Shown here piece by piece: positions 53,954 through 63,901 of a stretch of 64,000 nucleotides of DNA. The stretch covers positions 1-64,000 of the forward strand of contig JAHEMR010000035.1 of NCBI GenBank assembly GCA_024643545.1, in the 5' to 3' direction. A model generated the notes under the pieces. It saw only the letters and a program-made list of their open reading frames with translations. It was not told where the DNA came from and did not search any database. The DNA comes from Crocinitomicaceae bacterium. GTDB lineage: Bacteria > Bacteroidota > Bacteroidia > Flavobacteriales_D > Crocinitomicaceae. Within the stretch, counting starts at the first letter, position 1; every line of letters starts with the position of its first letter. Both the position numbers and the translations under genes were made by a program.

Positions 53954-56464
53954 TTAGTGTAATATTACTATTTTTTTCTTTGAAATCACCTTTCCTGCAC
54001 TTACTTCGATAAAATAAATACCAGATTTTTCATAAAAATTGAATAATTCTTCGTGGTGATCAAACGAACGTTGTTCAATCAAACGTCCACTTGCATCCAA
54101 TACTTTTATTAATCCTTCTGGTTTAAATGCTTCCTCCATTCGAATGAGAAGATTCCCTTGATTATCACTTATCATTTCAATGTTATCAGTGGTTAATTCA
54201 TTCGTGCAAAGCAAATCCAATTCAGCTGGGCCTCCAACAAGAACTGGTGCTTGAGCCAACTGGAAATGAACCACAAAACGCGTGTTATTCGTTCCGGCAT
54301 TACCAAAAAATGAATAAATCGGGTTTATTGTTAAATCTTGGATTACTCCTTCTTGCCTATCTTCTAATAAAATAAGTCCATCTTCTATATTAAATTCTTC
54401 CGCTTGAAAGGAATAGCTTTTGCTTGTGGGCAATTCCAATGTCAAAGGAATGGAAGTTTTAGATTTGACATTTTTCATACCGTTAATCACCAATTTCTTC
54501 GCATTTACAGTAGAATAAACTTGAGCATATCCCGATGTTGGCAACTTTTCAGAGTCATGTTCATCCAAGGCCGATGTTGCCTCGGGGGACATAAACAAAA
54601 TAACTTGATCTTTATTTTCTTCATCCAACATATTTAATCTTAAAAAAGCCGGGAAATTTTGTACTGAACTACGAAGTCCTGCTCCATTTGCCTGATGACT
54701 TCTCATGCTGTTATCCATTACAAGGGAACCAGTTTGACCATCTGTTGTCACTTTCACCCAGAATCCTTGCATTGGCGCAATATCTTTTGTCATCGGTGCA
54801 CCTGAAATACTTGTGCCAATTTGATCGAATGAATTATAGGTTTCTAATACATTATAATTACTGCCTAACGCCGTTCTTACGTACATGGTCGTTGATACGT
54901 TTGTTTTGCCAACCATATCCCAATCCAAATAACTTGGATAAGGATTACTAATCAAATGACACCCTCTAAATACTGCTGAATTTCCTGTTCTAGATAAATT
55001 TAAAATATTTAGTGTTCCATTTGTCAACCCTGTTCCTGAAAAATTGATTGTTTCTGCTGTTTGTCCACTGCGAAGCACATAGGATTTTCCTTGCGACAAT
55101 GTTTGACCTGAAGACAAGGCAAGATAATTCACATTCGTCTCATCCCATTGCCATAATTGGTTGCCTGTTGAAGACAATAATGCCGTACTTAATCCATTTG
55201 ACACTGGACTTCCCAAATACCAGAATCGTCCATTTGGTGTTGCGTCACCGGAACCTGAAACCGTTTGTTTCACATTATATGTTCCCGAACCTGAATTAGT
55301 TCCTGATCCTGTTTGAACAAGCGTTGCACCGTTTTCGATATTGACTGTTCCATTGTTTGATAGTGTTCCACTAAGGGTTAGTTTCGCACCTGATTGAAGC
55401 GTGAGTGTTTTACCAGCATTTATTGTTAACGAACCAATACTTGGCGAATTGGTCAATGATGCAGAACTAGGGATTGTAATATCGATCGATCCATCAGGAA
55501 CTCCATTGGGATTCCAGTTTGTTGCAGTGGACCAATTCGTGGATGTTGCTCCGGTCCAAGTGTATACACTAGGAACAATTGGCAATGCATTATATAACAA
55601 TATATTATCTATTTCATATTCTGAAGAATTGACATAAATTCTGAATGCAGATGCAGCCAAATTACTAGTAGCGGAATTATATTCACCAGAATAAGTCCCA
55701 TTCAACCAAACATGTACTTTATTCGCTGGAATTGGTGTATTCGAGTTTCCATAATACAGTGTACTTGAAGAATTATTAAAAATTAAAGAGACTTGATAAC
55801 TTGTATTTGCCAAAACACTTTGAACAGTACTCCATGCGCCATTCGATCTAATTTGAAAATTTGATCCGTACACTTGAAAACCAGCAGAAACTTGACTTCC
55901 AGTAAACCCATTCGCAGTTCCAAATGAACTTCCTGAACCAAGAGCGCTAAACAATAAATCAGTACTGGGAGTTAATGTACTTGGAGTTTTAAAACTAAAG
56001 GAAATCATACCAAATGTAAAACTTGACAAAGAAGTCTTATCAATAGTGGAAATAGATGCTCCCTTTGCTCCGATTACCAAAGAACTTCCGGAAAATGATG
56101 AAGGTGATTTTGTTTTTATTTGATTTGTATAAGTAGTTCCAGATGTTGAAGTTCCAACTCGAACATATGAAAATGCACTATTTGTAATAGATAATGTTGT
56201 TGCATTCGTTAAATTACCAAAGTCTTCAGAAAAAATAGGATTACCCATATTCCATTGCCCCAACAAATTCCCTCCAATAAACATAAACAAGAGTATGCTC
56301 CAGACCTTACTAAAACTTGCTGATATTAAACAATCTATAAAATGAACTATATTCGTTTTCGGTGAAATTTGGTAGATTGTCATGGTGATTGAATTGGTTA
56401 AAGAGACTGGATTTTTCATCACCACAAATTTCACCTTAATAAATTGCGCTGCTATTAAGTGCAC
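53954..56464 (-). CDS. Large T9SS type A sorting-domain surface protein
   Basis: This protein has up to 836 residues. The first ATG gives an unusual 44-residue pre-signal tail, so the Met at 56419 or 56383 may be the real start before the hydrophobic signal (WSILLFMFIGGNLLG). Domains are a jelly-roll/LamG-like part (about 70-300), a WTGATSTNWSTATNWNPNG opening, and repeated short strands (LTLQSGAKLTLSGTLSNNG) of an autotransporter-like solenoid. The type A sorting tail ends in GIYFIEVSAGKVISKKKIVI. It should be secreted to the cell surface by T9SS. It lies between the small peptide and the peptidase gene. Confidence 0.88.
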   Translation of the reverse strand: MHLIAAQFIKVKFVVMKNPVSLTNSITMTIYQISPKTNIVHFIDCLISASFSKVWSILLFMFIGGNLLGQWNMGNPIFSEDFGNLTNATTLSITNSAFSYVRVGTSTSGTTYTNQIKTKSPSSFSGSSLVIGAKGASISTIDKTSLSSFTFGMISFSFKTPSTLTPSTDLLFSALGSGSSFGTANGFTGSQVSAGFQVYGSNFQIRSNGAWSTVQSVLANTSYQVSLIFNNSSSTLYYGNSNTPIPANKVHVWLNGTYSGEYNSATSNLAASAFRIYVNSSEYEIDNILLYNALPIVPSVYTWTGATSTNWSTATNWNPNGVPDGSIDITIPSSASLTNSPSIGSLTINAGKTLTLQSGAKLTLSGTLSNNGTVNIENGATLVQTGSGTNSGSGTYNVKQTVSGSGDATPNGRFWYLGSPVSNGLSTALLSSTGNQLWQWDETNVNYLALSSGQTLSQGKSYVLRSGQTAETINFSGTGLTNGTLNILNLSRTGNSAVFRGCHLISNPYPSYLDWDMVGKTNVSTTMYVRTALGSNYNVLETYNSFDQIGTSISGAPMTKDIAPMQGFWVKVTTDGQTGSLVMDNSMRSHQANGAGLRSSVQNFPAFLRLNMLDEENKDQVILFMSPEATSALDEHDSEKLPTSGYAQVYSTVNAKKLVINGMKNVKSKTSIPLTLELPTSKSYSFQAEEFNIEDGLILLEDRQEGVIQDLTINPIYSFFGNAGTNNTRFVVHFQLAQAPVLVGGPAELDLLCTNELTTDNIEMISDNQGNLLIRMEEAFKPEGLIKVLDASGRLIEQRSFDHHEELFNFYEKSGIYFIEVSAGKVISKKKIVILH

Positions 56465-56547
56465 ATTATGAAATGACCAAATTCGTGATAAGGAAAAATG
56501 AACTTAACATCACATTCAAAAAGGTCAATGCGTAATCGGTAAAAAGC

Positions 56548-57003
56548 TTAAATTTTATGAAATCGAGCCTTCAAATGTTTCCACAACCAAAATGGAAATG
56601 AATACCATTTGCCTAAGAATAAAACGGCTCTTGAATGAATGGAGGTAGGAGAAAGGGGTTTCCAATCATTTCTTCGCATTATCCCCGTAACTTTGGCCAA
56701 ATAAATTTCTTTATTGATGGGATGATCTGGATTTAAATTTGAATCTCCCTTCGTAACCAAAATTAGTTTTCCATCGGATAAAATGATGTCATGAACACGG
56801 TGAATTACCAAATAATCATGTTTTTGAAAGGCGACTAAATCACCTCGTACAATTTGCTCAATATCAACAGAAGTTACTTTTAATTTCTGTCCAGGACGTA
56901 AAAAAGGAATCATGCTGTGACCATACGCACTTAATTCAACAGAATGTCCCTCCTGTAGCAAGGACTTCACTGTTTCACTTAAGTATTGTTTCGTTTCGTG
57001 CAT
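56548..57003 (-). CDS. S24/S26 peptidase, signal-peptidase-like with Ser-His dyad
   Basis: This 151-residue protein shows catalytic Ser in YGHSMIPFLRPGQ (S30) and LVIHRVHDI (H68), followed by VTKGDSNLNPDHP (84-96). The His in place of the usual Lys is the SipW/Sec11-type arrangement of family S26B. No membrane span is evident, unlike typical signal peptidases, so it may be a cytoplasmic processing protease. The gene begins 24 bases after the PLP enzyme stop and is 83 bases before the T9SS gene. Maturing the small peptide is inferred. Confidence 0.78.
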   Translation of the reverse strand: MHETKQYLSETVKSLLQEGHSVELSAYGHSMIPFLRPGQKLKVTSVDIEQIVRGDLVAFQKHDYLVIHRVHDIILSDGKLILVTKGDSNLNPDHPINKEIYLAKVTGIMRRNDWKPLSPTSIHSRAVLFLGKWYSFPFWLWKHLKARFHKI

Positions 57004-57027
57004 TTTATCTTTACCTAGTGTCAGATT

Positions 57028-58136
<1,109 letters not shown>

Positions 58137-58144
58137 TTATTTAA

Positions 58145-58217
58145 TGTGCTAATTGTTCAATGTGCTAATTGTTCAATGTGCTAATTGTTCAATGTGCTAA
58201 TTGTTCAATGTGCTAAT
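58145..58217. repeat. 16-bp tandem repeat TGTGCTAATTGTTCAA, four perfect units
   Basis: Four perfect 16-base units run 58145-58208, with a partial fifth to 58217 and degenerate copies to about 58258. The reverse complement (TTGAACAATTAGCACA) resembles the repeat at 11541-11593. It lies directly after the DUF5522 stop in a 265-base gap with no gene. A weaker ATTAG/CACATCA variant occurs at about 58355-58400. Confidence 0.8.
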
Positions 58218-58401
58218 TTGCTAATGGTTCATTGTGCGAGTTGTTCAAAGTAATAATGGTTTAATAAATTCCCTTCATTCTATTTATTTCGAAGTGAAAA
58301 AATTTTTCTTTTCTATTCATCGTATGACAAACCTATCGCGCAGCGAACAAAACAATGCATACTAGCATACTAATCAATTAGTAAATGGGCACATCAAATC
58401 A

Positions 58402-58959
58402 TTAATCCGGTTTTCGAATCCCTTTCTCAGGAAAACGTCCCTCGTATTGACTCAACACACCTTTAATGTATTTAATATCATTTTCCACATCTCCTGTTGG
58501 ATAAAACAAACTATGAAATCCGCCGGTTTTCGTTTTGAAATCAATGTAACAAATGTAAATCGGAACTCCAGCTTTTTGAGCAACATGGTAAAATCCTTTC
58601 TTCCAATTTGGGTTGTAACTTCGCGTTCCTTCGGGTGAAAAAACAATGAACATGGATTCATTTTCTTCAAAATATTTTAACGCCGTATCGGTCAAGTTGT
58701 TTTTCTTTTTTCGATCCACTGGAATGCATCCAATCGCTTTGAGAAACCATCCCAAAGGAGGAAAAAAAAGTTCTTTTTTTACAAGGTAACGACCTTGTAC
58801 ACCATATAGAATAAAGGCCATTCTACCTAGAACAAAATCCCAATTAGAGGTGTGGGGTCCAACTGCAATAACACACTTCTTAATGTCACTTGGAACGTTT
58901 TGGTCAATCTTCCATCCCGTCAGCCAAAAAATAAATCGTACGATAATCTTCATGTTCAA
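58402..58959 (-). CDS. PlsC-like lysophospholipid acyltransferase
   Basis: This 185-residue membrane-associated acyltransferase has the catalytic HX4D motif H36-TSNW-D41 and the substrate motif PEGTR (109-113). It is shorter than usual PlsC (about 240), like a Bacteroidota group annotated as 1-acyl-sn-glycerol-3-phosphate acyltransferase. The motif VIAVGPHTSNWDFVL is conserved. The substrate could be lysophospholipid or another lipid. It is transcribed divergently from the next gene with a 39-base gap. Confidence 0.87.
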   Translation of the reverse strand: MNMKIIVRFIFWLTGWKIDQNVPSDIKKCVIAVGPHTSNWDFVLGRMAFILYGVQGRYLVKKELFFPPLGWFLKAIGCIPVDRKKKNNLTDTALKYFEENESMFIVFSPEGTRSYNPNWKKGFYHVAQKAGVPIYICYIDFKTKTGGFHSLFYPTGDVENDIKYIKGVLSQYEGRFPEKGIRKPD

Positions 58960-58998
58960 AGGTAATCAATTCATCTTTCATATATCTTTACAGCTGAA

Positions 58999-60228
58999 AT
59001 GAATCGACTCAAGGAAATATTATATGTGCTCAGCCTAAGTTTTCTGTTCTTTGCAACAGTGCAATTTTCCTTATCAATCTCTAAAAAACCGAGTAAATAT
59101 CAACGTATCCCATATTTTAAGGAGGCTAATTTCGAACTGAGTGCACACCCGTTGAGCTTAATAAAAGAGGTTCTCACAACGGAATTATTCCAAATAAAAA
59201 ATCAGGCTTTTTTAAATCAAATTCAGAAATTCAACACCTCGAGCGGAACAAAAAACGAATTGGAAGGAATAAATGTGAACCTCGATCAAGCCATGAGTTT
59301 ACTGTTAATCAATTCTAAAGAATTCAAAGGAACACTGATTCACTTCTACTCTGAAAAAAGTTCCACGAATAAAAACCAAGGAAAACAGTATGTTCAACTT
59401 GGAAATGATGTCTTTTACGCACCTGGAAAACCACTAACGAGCAAACAAGCTGAATGGATTTTAAACCAAGTAAAATGGACCACTAAATCAATCCCAGCTG
59501 GACAGTTTATTGTTCAACAACGACTAAATGGTATACTATCTGTAGGAAAAATTCATTGGGACAAAAATGAACTACACTATGTAACTACGGAAATGAAAAC
59601 CAATCAAACAGTGATTTTAAGTCCGCGTTACTTTCATTACAGCAATCAATTCCCACGTAAAATCTTAGACGAGATGCCATCAGAAGCGACAATGCGAACC
59701 TTGCTAGTTTCTTTGGATCAGATTTCCCTTAATTACGAAGGTGGCACATTAACGGAGGACCAACAATTCCCCTTTGCACCTTCTTTTGAGGCCTTATTGA
59801 CTTACAAGAATCCAGTAGCTATGGAACGTGCGATTAACACCATAAAGTCAGTTTATGATTCATTGGAATGGAAAGAACAGGTAGTTAAAATGGGGACCCA
59901 AGACATTTTCTTCAAACGAACAAGTCCGAAGACACTTTACATTTGTTCCAATAAAAATCAGTTTTGTCCAAATGGGAATCCAAATTTAACACGCTGCAAT
60001 ACTGGCTTCCTTTGCAAAGGTGATTTGGGCAGATTAACAAGTATCAAAAATACAGGCTGGGCAGGACTAGTTTTAGACATGATTCCGGCATTTCGTGCGA
60101 GCAAAGAGCTATTTGATGGAACGAAAAACATTAGCAGCTCTAAAAATGGAATAGAGATCACTTTCAAACCAGGGAAAGCAGTTCTACATGAGCTATTAAA
60201 AACCCTAGTTGTTTACGGACAAGAGTAG
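58999..60228 (+). CDS. Exported protein of unknown function
   Basis: This 409-residue protein has an N-terminal signal or anchor (LYVLSLSFLFFATVQFSLSI). I recognise no family. The middle alternates strands and helices. The segment from about 310 has four Cys over about 23 residues (YICSNKNQFC, TRCNTGFLC), which may form disulfides or bind metal. TATCTTTA at 58983-58990 is near the -7 box with one mismatch, only about 8 bases before the ATG. The function is unknown and no operon partner is present. Confidence 0.65.
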   Translation: MNRLKEILYVLSLSFLFFATVQFSLSISKKPSKYQRIPYFKEANFELSAHPLSLIKEVLTTELFQIKNQAFLNQIQKFNTSSGTKNELEGINVNLDQAMSLLLINSKEFKGTLIHFYSEKSSTNKNQGKQYVQLGNDVFYAPGKPLTSKQAEWILNQVKWTTKSIPAGQFIVQQRLNGILSVGKIHWDKNELHYVTTEMKTNQTVILSPRYFHYSNQFPRKILDEMPSEATMRTLLVSLDQISLNYEGGTLTEDQQFPFAPSFEALLTYKNPVAMERAINTIKSVYDSLEWKEQVVKMGTQDIFFKRTSPKTLYICSNKNQFCPNGNPNLTRCNTGFLCKGDLGRLTSIKNTGWAGLVLDMIPAFRASKELFDGTKNISSSKNGIEITFKPGKAVLHELLKTLVVYGQE

Positions 60229-60300
60229 TCCTAGTGCTGATCAAAACGAATAAAATCGTTTAAGTCTATTTTCATAAAAATAAAAAATCAACTTTCCTCG

Positions 60301-60325
60301 TAATGAATGAAACTTAAATTCATTA
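60301..60325 (+). promoter_or_regulatory. Inverted repeat just before the four-helix-bundle gene
   Basis: TAATGAAT (60301-60308) and ATTCATTA (60318-60325) are exact reverse complements with a 9-base spacer, ending 3 bases before the ATG at 60329. Such a position could influence translation or bind a repressor; this is inferred. Confidence 0.3.
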
Positions 60326-60328
60326 ATT

Positions 60329-60712
60329 ATGAAAACCTACCTTTTTTCCTTTGAAAAGCTAGATGTTTGGAAGGATGCGCATGCATTAGTCCTTTTAACA
60401 TTCACAGCAACAAAAAAATTTCCAACTTCAGAGCGTTTCGGACTCTCCAATTGGATGAAGCAATCCAGTATTGAAATTGTGAGTAACATTTCATTGGGGA
60501 GTGGACCTGTCCCCCGGAAAGAACAAGTTGTGTATTATCAAAAGGCCTATGCTGCAGGAATGGAATTGTTAAACCATGCTTTGATCGCACGCGACTTGGG
60601 TTATTTAACTCCAGAACATTGTTTGGAGTTCAGAGTTCACCTAGAAATGGTCACCGGAAAAATCCATGCTCTTCGCAAAAGTGTGGCCGCTAAAACGCTC
60701 GCAGTAGCGTAA
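60329..60712 (+). CDS. Four helix bundle protein (23S rRNA-intervening-sequence type)
   Basis: This 127-residue helical protein opens with FSFEKLDVWKDAHALVLLTF and has TKKFPTSERFGLSNWMKQSS, the pattern of the S23/four-helix-bundle family first seen inside 23S rRNA intervening sequences, and AGMELLNHALIARDLGYLT. Here it is a free-standing gene, not within an rRNA. Function is unknown. It is closed by the strong hairpin at 60744, shared with the convergent glutamine synthetase. Confidence 0.85.
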   Translation: MKTYLFSFEKLDVWKDAHALVLLTFTATKKFPTSERFGLSNWMKQSSIEIVSNISLGSGPVPRKEQVVYYQKAYAAGMELLNHALIARDLGYLTPEHCLEFRVHLEMVTGKIHALRKSVAAKTLAVA

Positions 60713-60743
60713 TTTGCTTTTCAGTTTTTTTGTTCTAAAAAAA

Positions 60744-60767
60744 AGTCCCTGACTTTCGTCAGGGACT
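60744..60767. terminator. Strong bidirectional terminator between the convergent four-helix-bundle and glutamine synthetase genes
   Basis: AGTCCCTGAC (60744-60753) and GTCAGGGACT (60758-60767) form a perfect 10-bp stem with loop TTTC. T-runs lie on both sides (T-rich after the stem on plus and after it on minus). Confidence 0.85.
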
Positions 60768-60776
60768 TTTCTATTT

Positions 60777-62963
60777 TTAACGCGTAAACAGCATTTCTCT
60801 GAATTTCGGCAATGGCCATAGCTCATCTTCCACCAATAATTCCAATTTATCTGCATGGTAACGAATCTCATCAAAGTGAGATTTTACATGATCACAATAA
60901 GCAAGCGCTTTTTCTTCTGCATGTTCCAATTTGTTGGCAATTTTACGTTGCTCTAACATGGCATCAGATGCAGTTTTCATTTTATTCATGTGCATGCTGA
61001 TTTTCTCGATGATTTCAATTTGCGCTTTAGATGCCGCTTTACCCGCTTTATCACCTAAAATGCTCATCAATCCTTGCACATTTGCAATCAATTTATTTTG
61101 ATATTCAACAGCTGCAGGAATAAAATTATTCTGAATCAAATCCCCCATTAAACGAGATTCGATTTGAATTTTCAATACATAGTTTTCGAATTCAATTTCA
61201 CGACGTGCATCTAACTCACGAGGAGAAAGTACACCCATTTCATTAAATAATTTAGCAACGTTTTTATCATGCCAAATTTGCAAAGCACGAGGCGTATCTT
61301 TCAAATTCGCTAAGCCACGTTTTTCAGCTTCTTTTACCCATTCGTCACCGTAGCCATTTCCTTCGAAGCGAATTTTCTTCGAGTTTTTGATCATGGATTG
61401 AAGTTCTTTCAAAATTGCTTCGTCTTTTCCTTCTCCTTTTGCGATGCGCGCATCAACAGCGATTTTGAATACACGAAGTTGTTTCGCCATAATTGTATTT
61501 AAAACAATCATTGCCGATCCACAGTTTGCAGCTGATCCAACTGCACGGAATTCGAATTTATTTCCTGTAAAGGCAAAGGGAGAAGTTCTATTTCGATCCG
61601 TATTATCCAATAAGATTTGAGGGATTTTACCGATATTCAATTTCAATTCCGTTTTATCTTGAGGAGTCATTTTTCCAGCCTTGATATTTTTCTCTAAATC
61701 ATCTAATAACTGAGAAAGTTGACTTCCAATAAACACAGAAATAATTGCTGGTGGTGCTTCGTTTGCTCCCAAACGGTGATCATTCCCTGCGGATGCAATG
61801 GCCGCACGTAACAATCCAGCATTCTCATGAATCGCCATAATGGTATTCACAAAGAACGTTAAGAACTGTAAATTTGATTTTGGATTTTTTCCTGGTGCTA
61901 ATAAATTCACTCCAGTATTTGTACTTAATGACCAGTTGTTGTGTTTTCCTGACCCATTTACTCCAGCGAATGGTTTTTCATGCAATAAGACACGGAAATT
62001 ATGTTTGCGTGCCGTTTTCTCCATGATGTCCATCAACAATAAGTTGTGGTCATTCGCTAAGTTACATTCTTCGAAAATCGGCGCACACTCAAATTGATTT
62101 GGTGCCACTTCGTTGTGACGTGTTGTAACAGGAATCCCTAATTTCAACGATTCTACTTCAAATTCACGCATAAATGCGTTCACTCTCTCTGGAATAGAAC
62201 CAAAGTAATGATCTTCTAATTGTTGACCTTTTGCTGGAGCGTGTCCAAACAAAGCTCGTCCAGTTAACATGATATCGGGACGCGCATTGAATAATGCAGA
62301 GTCAATTAAAAAATATTCTTGTTCCCATCCAAGGGTCGCATTTACTTTATTGACATTTTTATCAAAGTATTGACAAACTTCCACCGCAGCACCATCGATT
62401 GCATTTAATGCTTTCAATAACGGCATTTTGTAATCTAAGGATTCACCTGTGTAAGAAATAAAAATCGTAGGAATACACAATGTTTTACCGATAACAAATG
62501 CAGGAGAACTTGGATCCCAAGCAGTATATCCACGAGCCTCAAAGGTGTTGCGAATTCCACCATTCGGGAAAGACGATGCATCTGGTTCTTGTTGTACTAA
62601 TAAATCACCGTCAAAACGTTCAATTGCTTTTCCTGGTCCAATCGGTTTAAAAAACGCATCGTGTTTCTCTGCTGTCGTTCCCGTTAATGGTTGAAACCAG
62701 TGTGTATAATGTGTTGCTCCTTTGGAAATAGCCCAGTCCTTCATTGCTGAGGCTACTTGATCTGCATTCTTACGATCTAAACGTGTCCCGTTTTGCGCTG
62801 ATTCCAACATCGATTTGTAAGTCTCTGAAGGAAGGTATTCACGCATTACATCAATGTGAAATACATTTTGACCAAACAATTCTGATAGTTTCCCATCAAA
62901 TTCAATGTGTTTCGGTTCTCTACTCAACACATCTTGATACGCATTCAATCTTTTAGTTGCCAT
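60777..62963 (-). CDS. glnN: Glutamine synthetase type III (GSIII)
   Basis: This 728-residue enzyme makes glutamine from glutamate and ammonia. It is of the large type III (GlnN) found in Bacteroidota: an N-terminal region with MREYLPSETYK and THYTHWFQPLTGTTAEKHD, then the core with GWEQEYFLIDSALF, HNEVAPNQFE and KPFAGVNGSGKHNNWS, and a helical C-terminal extension. It has the usual size (about 730). A type I enzyme was not seen in the window. It has its own promoter and a strong terminator. Confidence 0.96.
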   Translation of the reverse strand: MATKRLNAYQDVLSREPKHIEFDGKLSELFGQNVFHIDVMREYLPSETYKSMLESAQNGTRLDRKNADQVASAMKDWAISKGATHYTHWFQPLTGTTAEKHDAFFKPIGPGKAIERFDGDLLVQQEPDASSFPNGGIRNTFEARGYTAWDPSSPAFVIGKTLCIPTIFISYTGESLDYKMPLLKALNAIDGAAVEVCQYFDKNVNKVNATLGWEQEYFLIDSALFNARPDIMLTGRALFGHAPAKGQQLEDHYFGSIPERVNAFMREFEVESLKLGIPVTTRHNEVAPNQFECAPIFEECNLANDHNLLLMDIMEKTARKHNFRVLLHEKPFAGVNGSGKHNNWSLSTNTGVNLLAPGKNPKSNLQFLTFFVNTIMAIHENAGLLRAAIASAGNDHRLGANEAPPAIISVFIGSQLSQLLDDLEKNIKAGKMTPQDKTELKLNIGKIPQILLDNTDRNRTSPFAFTGNKFEFRAVGSAANCGSAMIVLNTIMAKQLRVFKIAVDARIAKGEGKDEAILKELQSMIKNSKKIRFEGNGYGDEWVKEAEKRGLANLKDTPRALQIWHDKNVAKLFNEMGVLSPRELDARREIEFENYVLKIQIESRLMGDLIQNNFIPAAVEYQNKLIANVQGLMSILGDKAGKAASKAQIEIIEKISMHMNKMKTASDAMLEQRKIANKLEHAEEKALAYCDHVKSHFDEIRYHADKLELLVEDELWPLPKFREMLFTR

Positions 62964-62982
62964 TTTGGGTGTTTTTTTTTTG

Positions 62983-62990
62983 CAAAGTTA
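62983..62990 (-). promoter_or_regulatory. -7 promoter box of glnN
   Basis: On the minus strand TAACTTTG matches TAnnTTTG, about 20 bases before the glnN ATG. Upstream are an inverted repeat ATCAAAA-N5-TTTTGAT (63005-63023) and a second one CCCCT/AGGGG (63040-63056), candidates for nitrogen-related operators, though this is speculation. Confidence 0.45.
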
Positions 62991-63138
62991 TTTCTTTTTG
63001 CACCATCAAAATGTTTTTTTGATGTTTTTTTTATCAACACCCCTATTTTCAAGGGGGTAATTTCAAAAATTTTATGTTTTTATATTAAGTTAATGTGAAT
63101 TTTTAGGGTTGTCAAGAAAAAAATGCAATTTTGCACAT

Positions 63139-63753
63139 ATGACTAAAAGTGAATTAATCAAGCGATTCCAAAAAGAACTTCCTGGTGCGGCCGCTCATGA
63201 ACAATTTGCACCCTATCGCAAACAATTTGAAGATCAGGCAGAAAACATTCGTAAAAAAGCCGCTGTAGCAATTCATCTTTATTTATCTATCGGACACTGG
63301 CATTTTCTACTCATTGAACGGTCAACGTATAACGGTAAACACAGTGCGCAAATGGCCTTTCCGGGTGGAAAACCGGAACACACGGATCTCCATTTGGAAC
63401 ACACCGCTCGAAGAGAATCAGAGGAGGAACTTGGAATTCCATCAAATCAAGGTGAAAAAATCGCCGAATTATCCATGGTTTGGATTCCCGTTTCAAGTTT
63501 TGAAGTCACACCATTTGTCTTTTTACACGCTGAACGACCAACGATAGAAATCAACCAACGTGAAGTTGCTCAATATTTCGAGGTGAAGGTTGATGATTTA
63601 CTGGATGAAGCTTCTGTTTCCAAAACCACCATTCATGTGAATGAACAGGTACGCATGAAGGATATTCCTTGCTTTATTTTGAATGAAAAAATCGTTTGGG
63701 GTGCAACCGCACTCATTCTCGCAGAACTAAAAATGCTTTTACAAACTGACTAA
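63139..63753 (+). CDS. CoA pyrophosphatase-like NUDIX hydrolase (NudL-like)
   Basis: This 204-residue enzyme has the NUDIX box FPGGKPEHTDLHLEHTARR followed by ESEEELG, aligning with the CoA-type motif of the NudL/NUDT7 group, where Asp replaces the early Glu. The preceding HSAQMAFPGG fits that group. It should split CoA or related nucleoside diphosphate compounds. The ATG at 63139 is chosen; a TTG start at 63109 would add 10 residues rich in Lys/Cys. The gene is divergent from glnN. Confidence 0.88.
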   Translation: MTKSELIKRFQKELPGAAAHEQFAPYRKQFEDQAENIRKKAAVAIHLYLSIGHWHFLLIERSTYNGKHSAQMAFPGGKPEHTDLHLEHTARRESEEELGIPSNQGEKIAELSMVWIPVSSFEVTPFVFLHAERPTIEINQREVAQYFEVKVDDLLDEASVSKTTIHVNEQVRMKDIPCFILNEKIVWGATALILAELKMLLQTD

Positions 63754-63762
63754 AAAACAAAA

Positions 63763-63789
63763 AGAGGAACAAATCGTGTTTGTTCCTCT
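63763..63789 (-). terminator. Terminator for the MnmD-like gene (minus strand)
   Basis: AGAGGAACAAA (63763-63773) and TTTGTTCCTCT (63779-63789) form an 11-bp perfect stem with a 5-base loop. On the minus strand it is followed by TTTTTGTTTTTT, so it ends transcripts from the right. On the plus strand no T-run follows. Confidence 0.7.
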
Positions 63790-63901
63790 TCCTGCTAAAC
63801 CATGCTAAAACTATAAAACTAAAACTACAACTATGAACTGTAATTTGATACAAAGTTAAAGTCTTTTTTTAGACTGACAATGAACTCATGTGAATTTTAT
63901 G

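Noticed and set aside
58145..58258. CRISPR array
   Set aside because: The 16-base units are directly adjacent with no unique spacers, and no cas genes are present.
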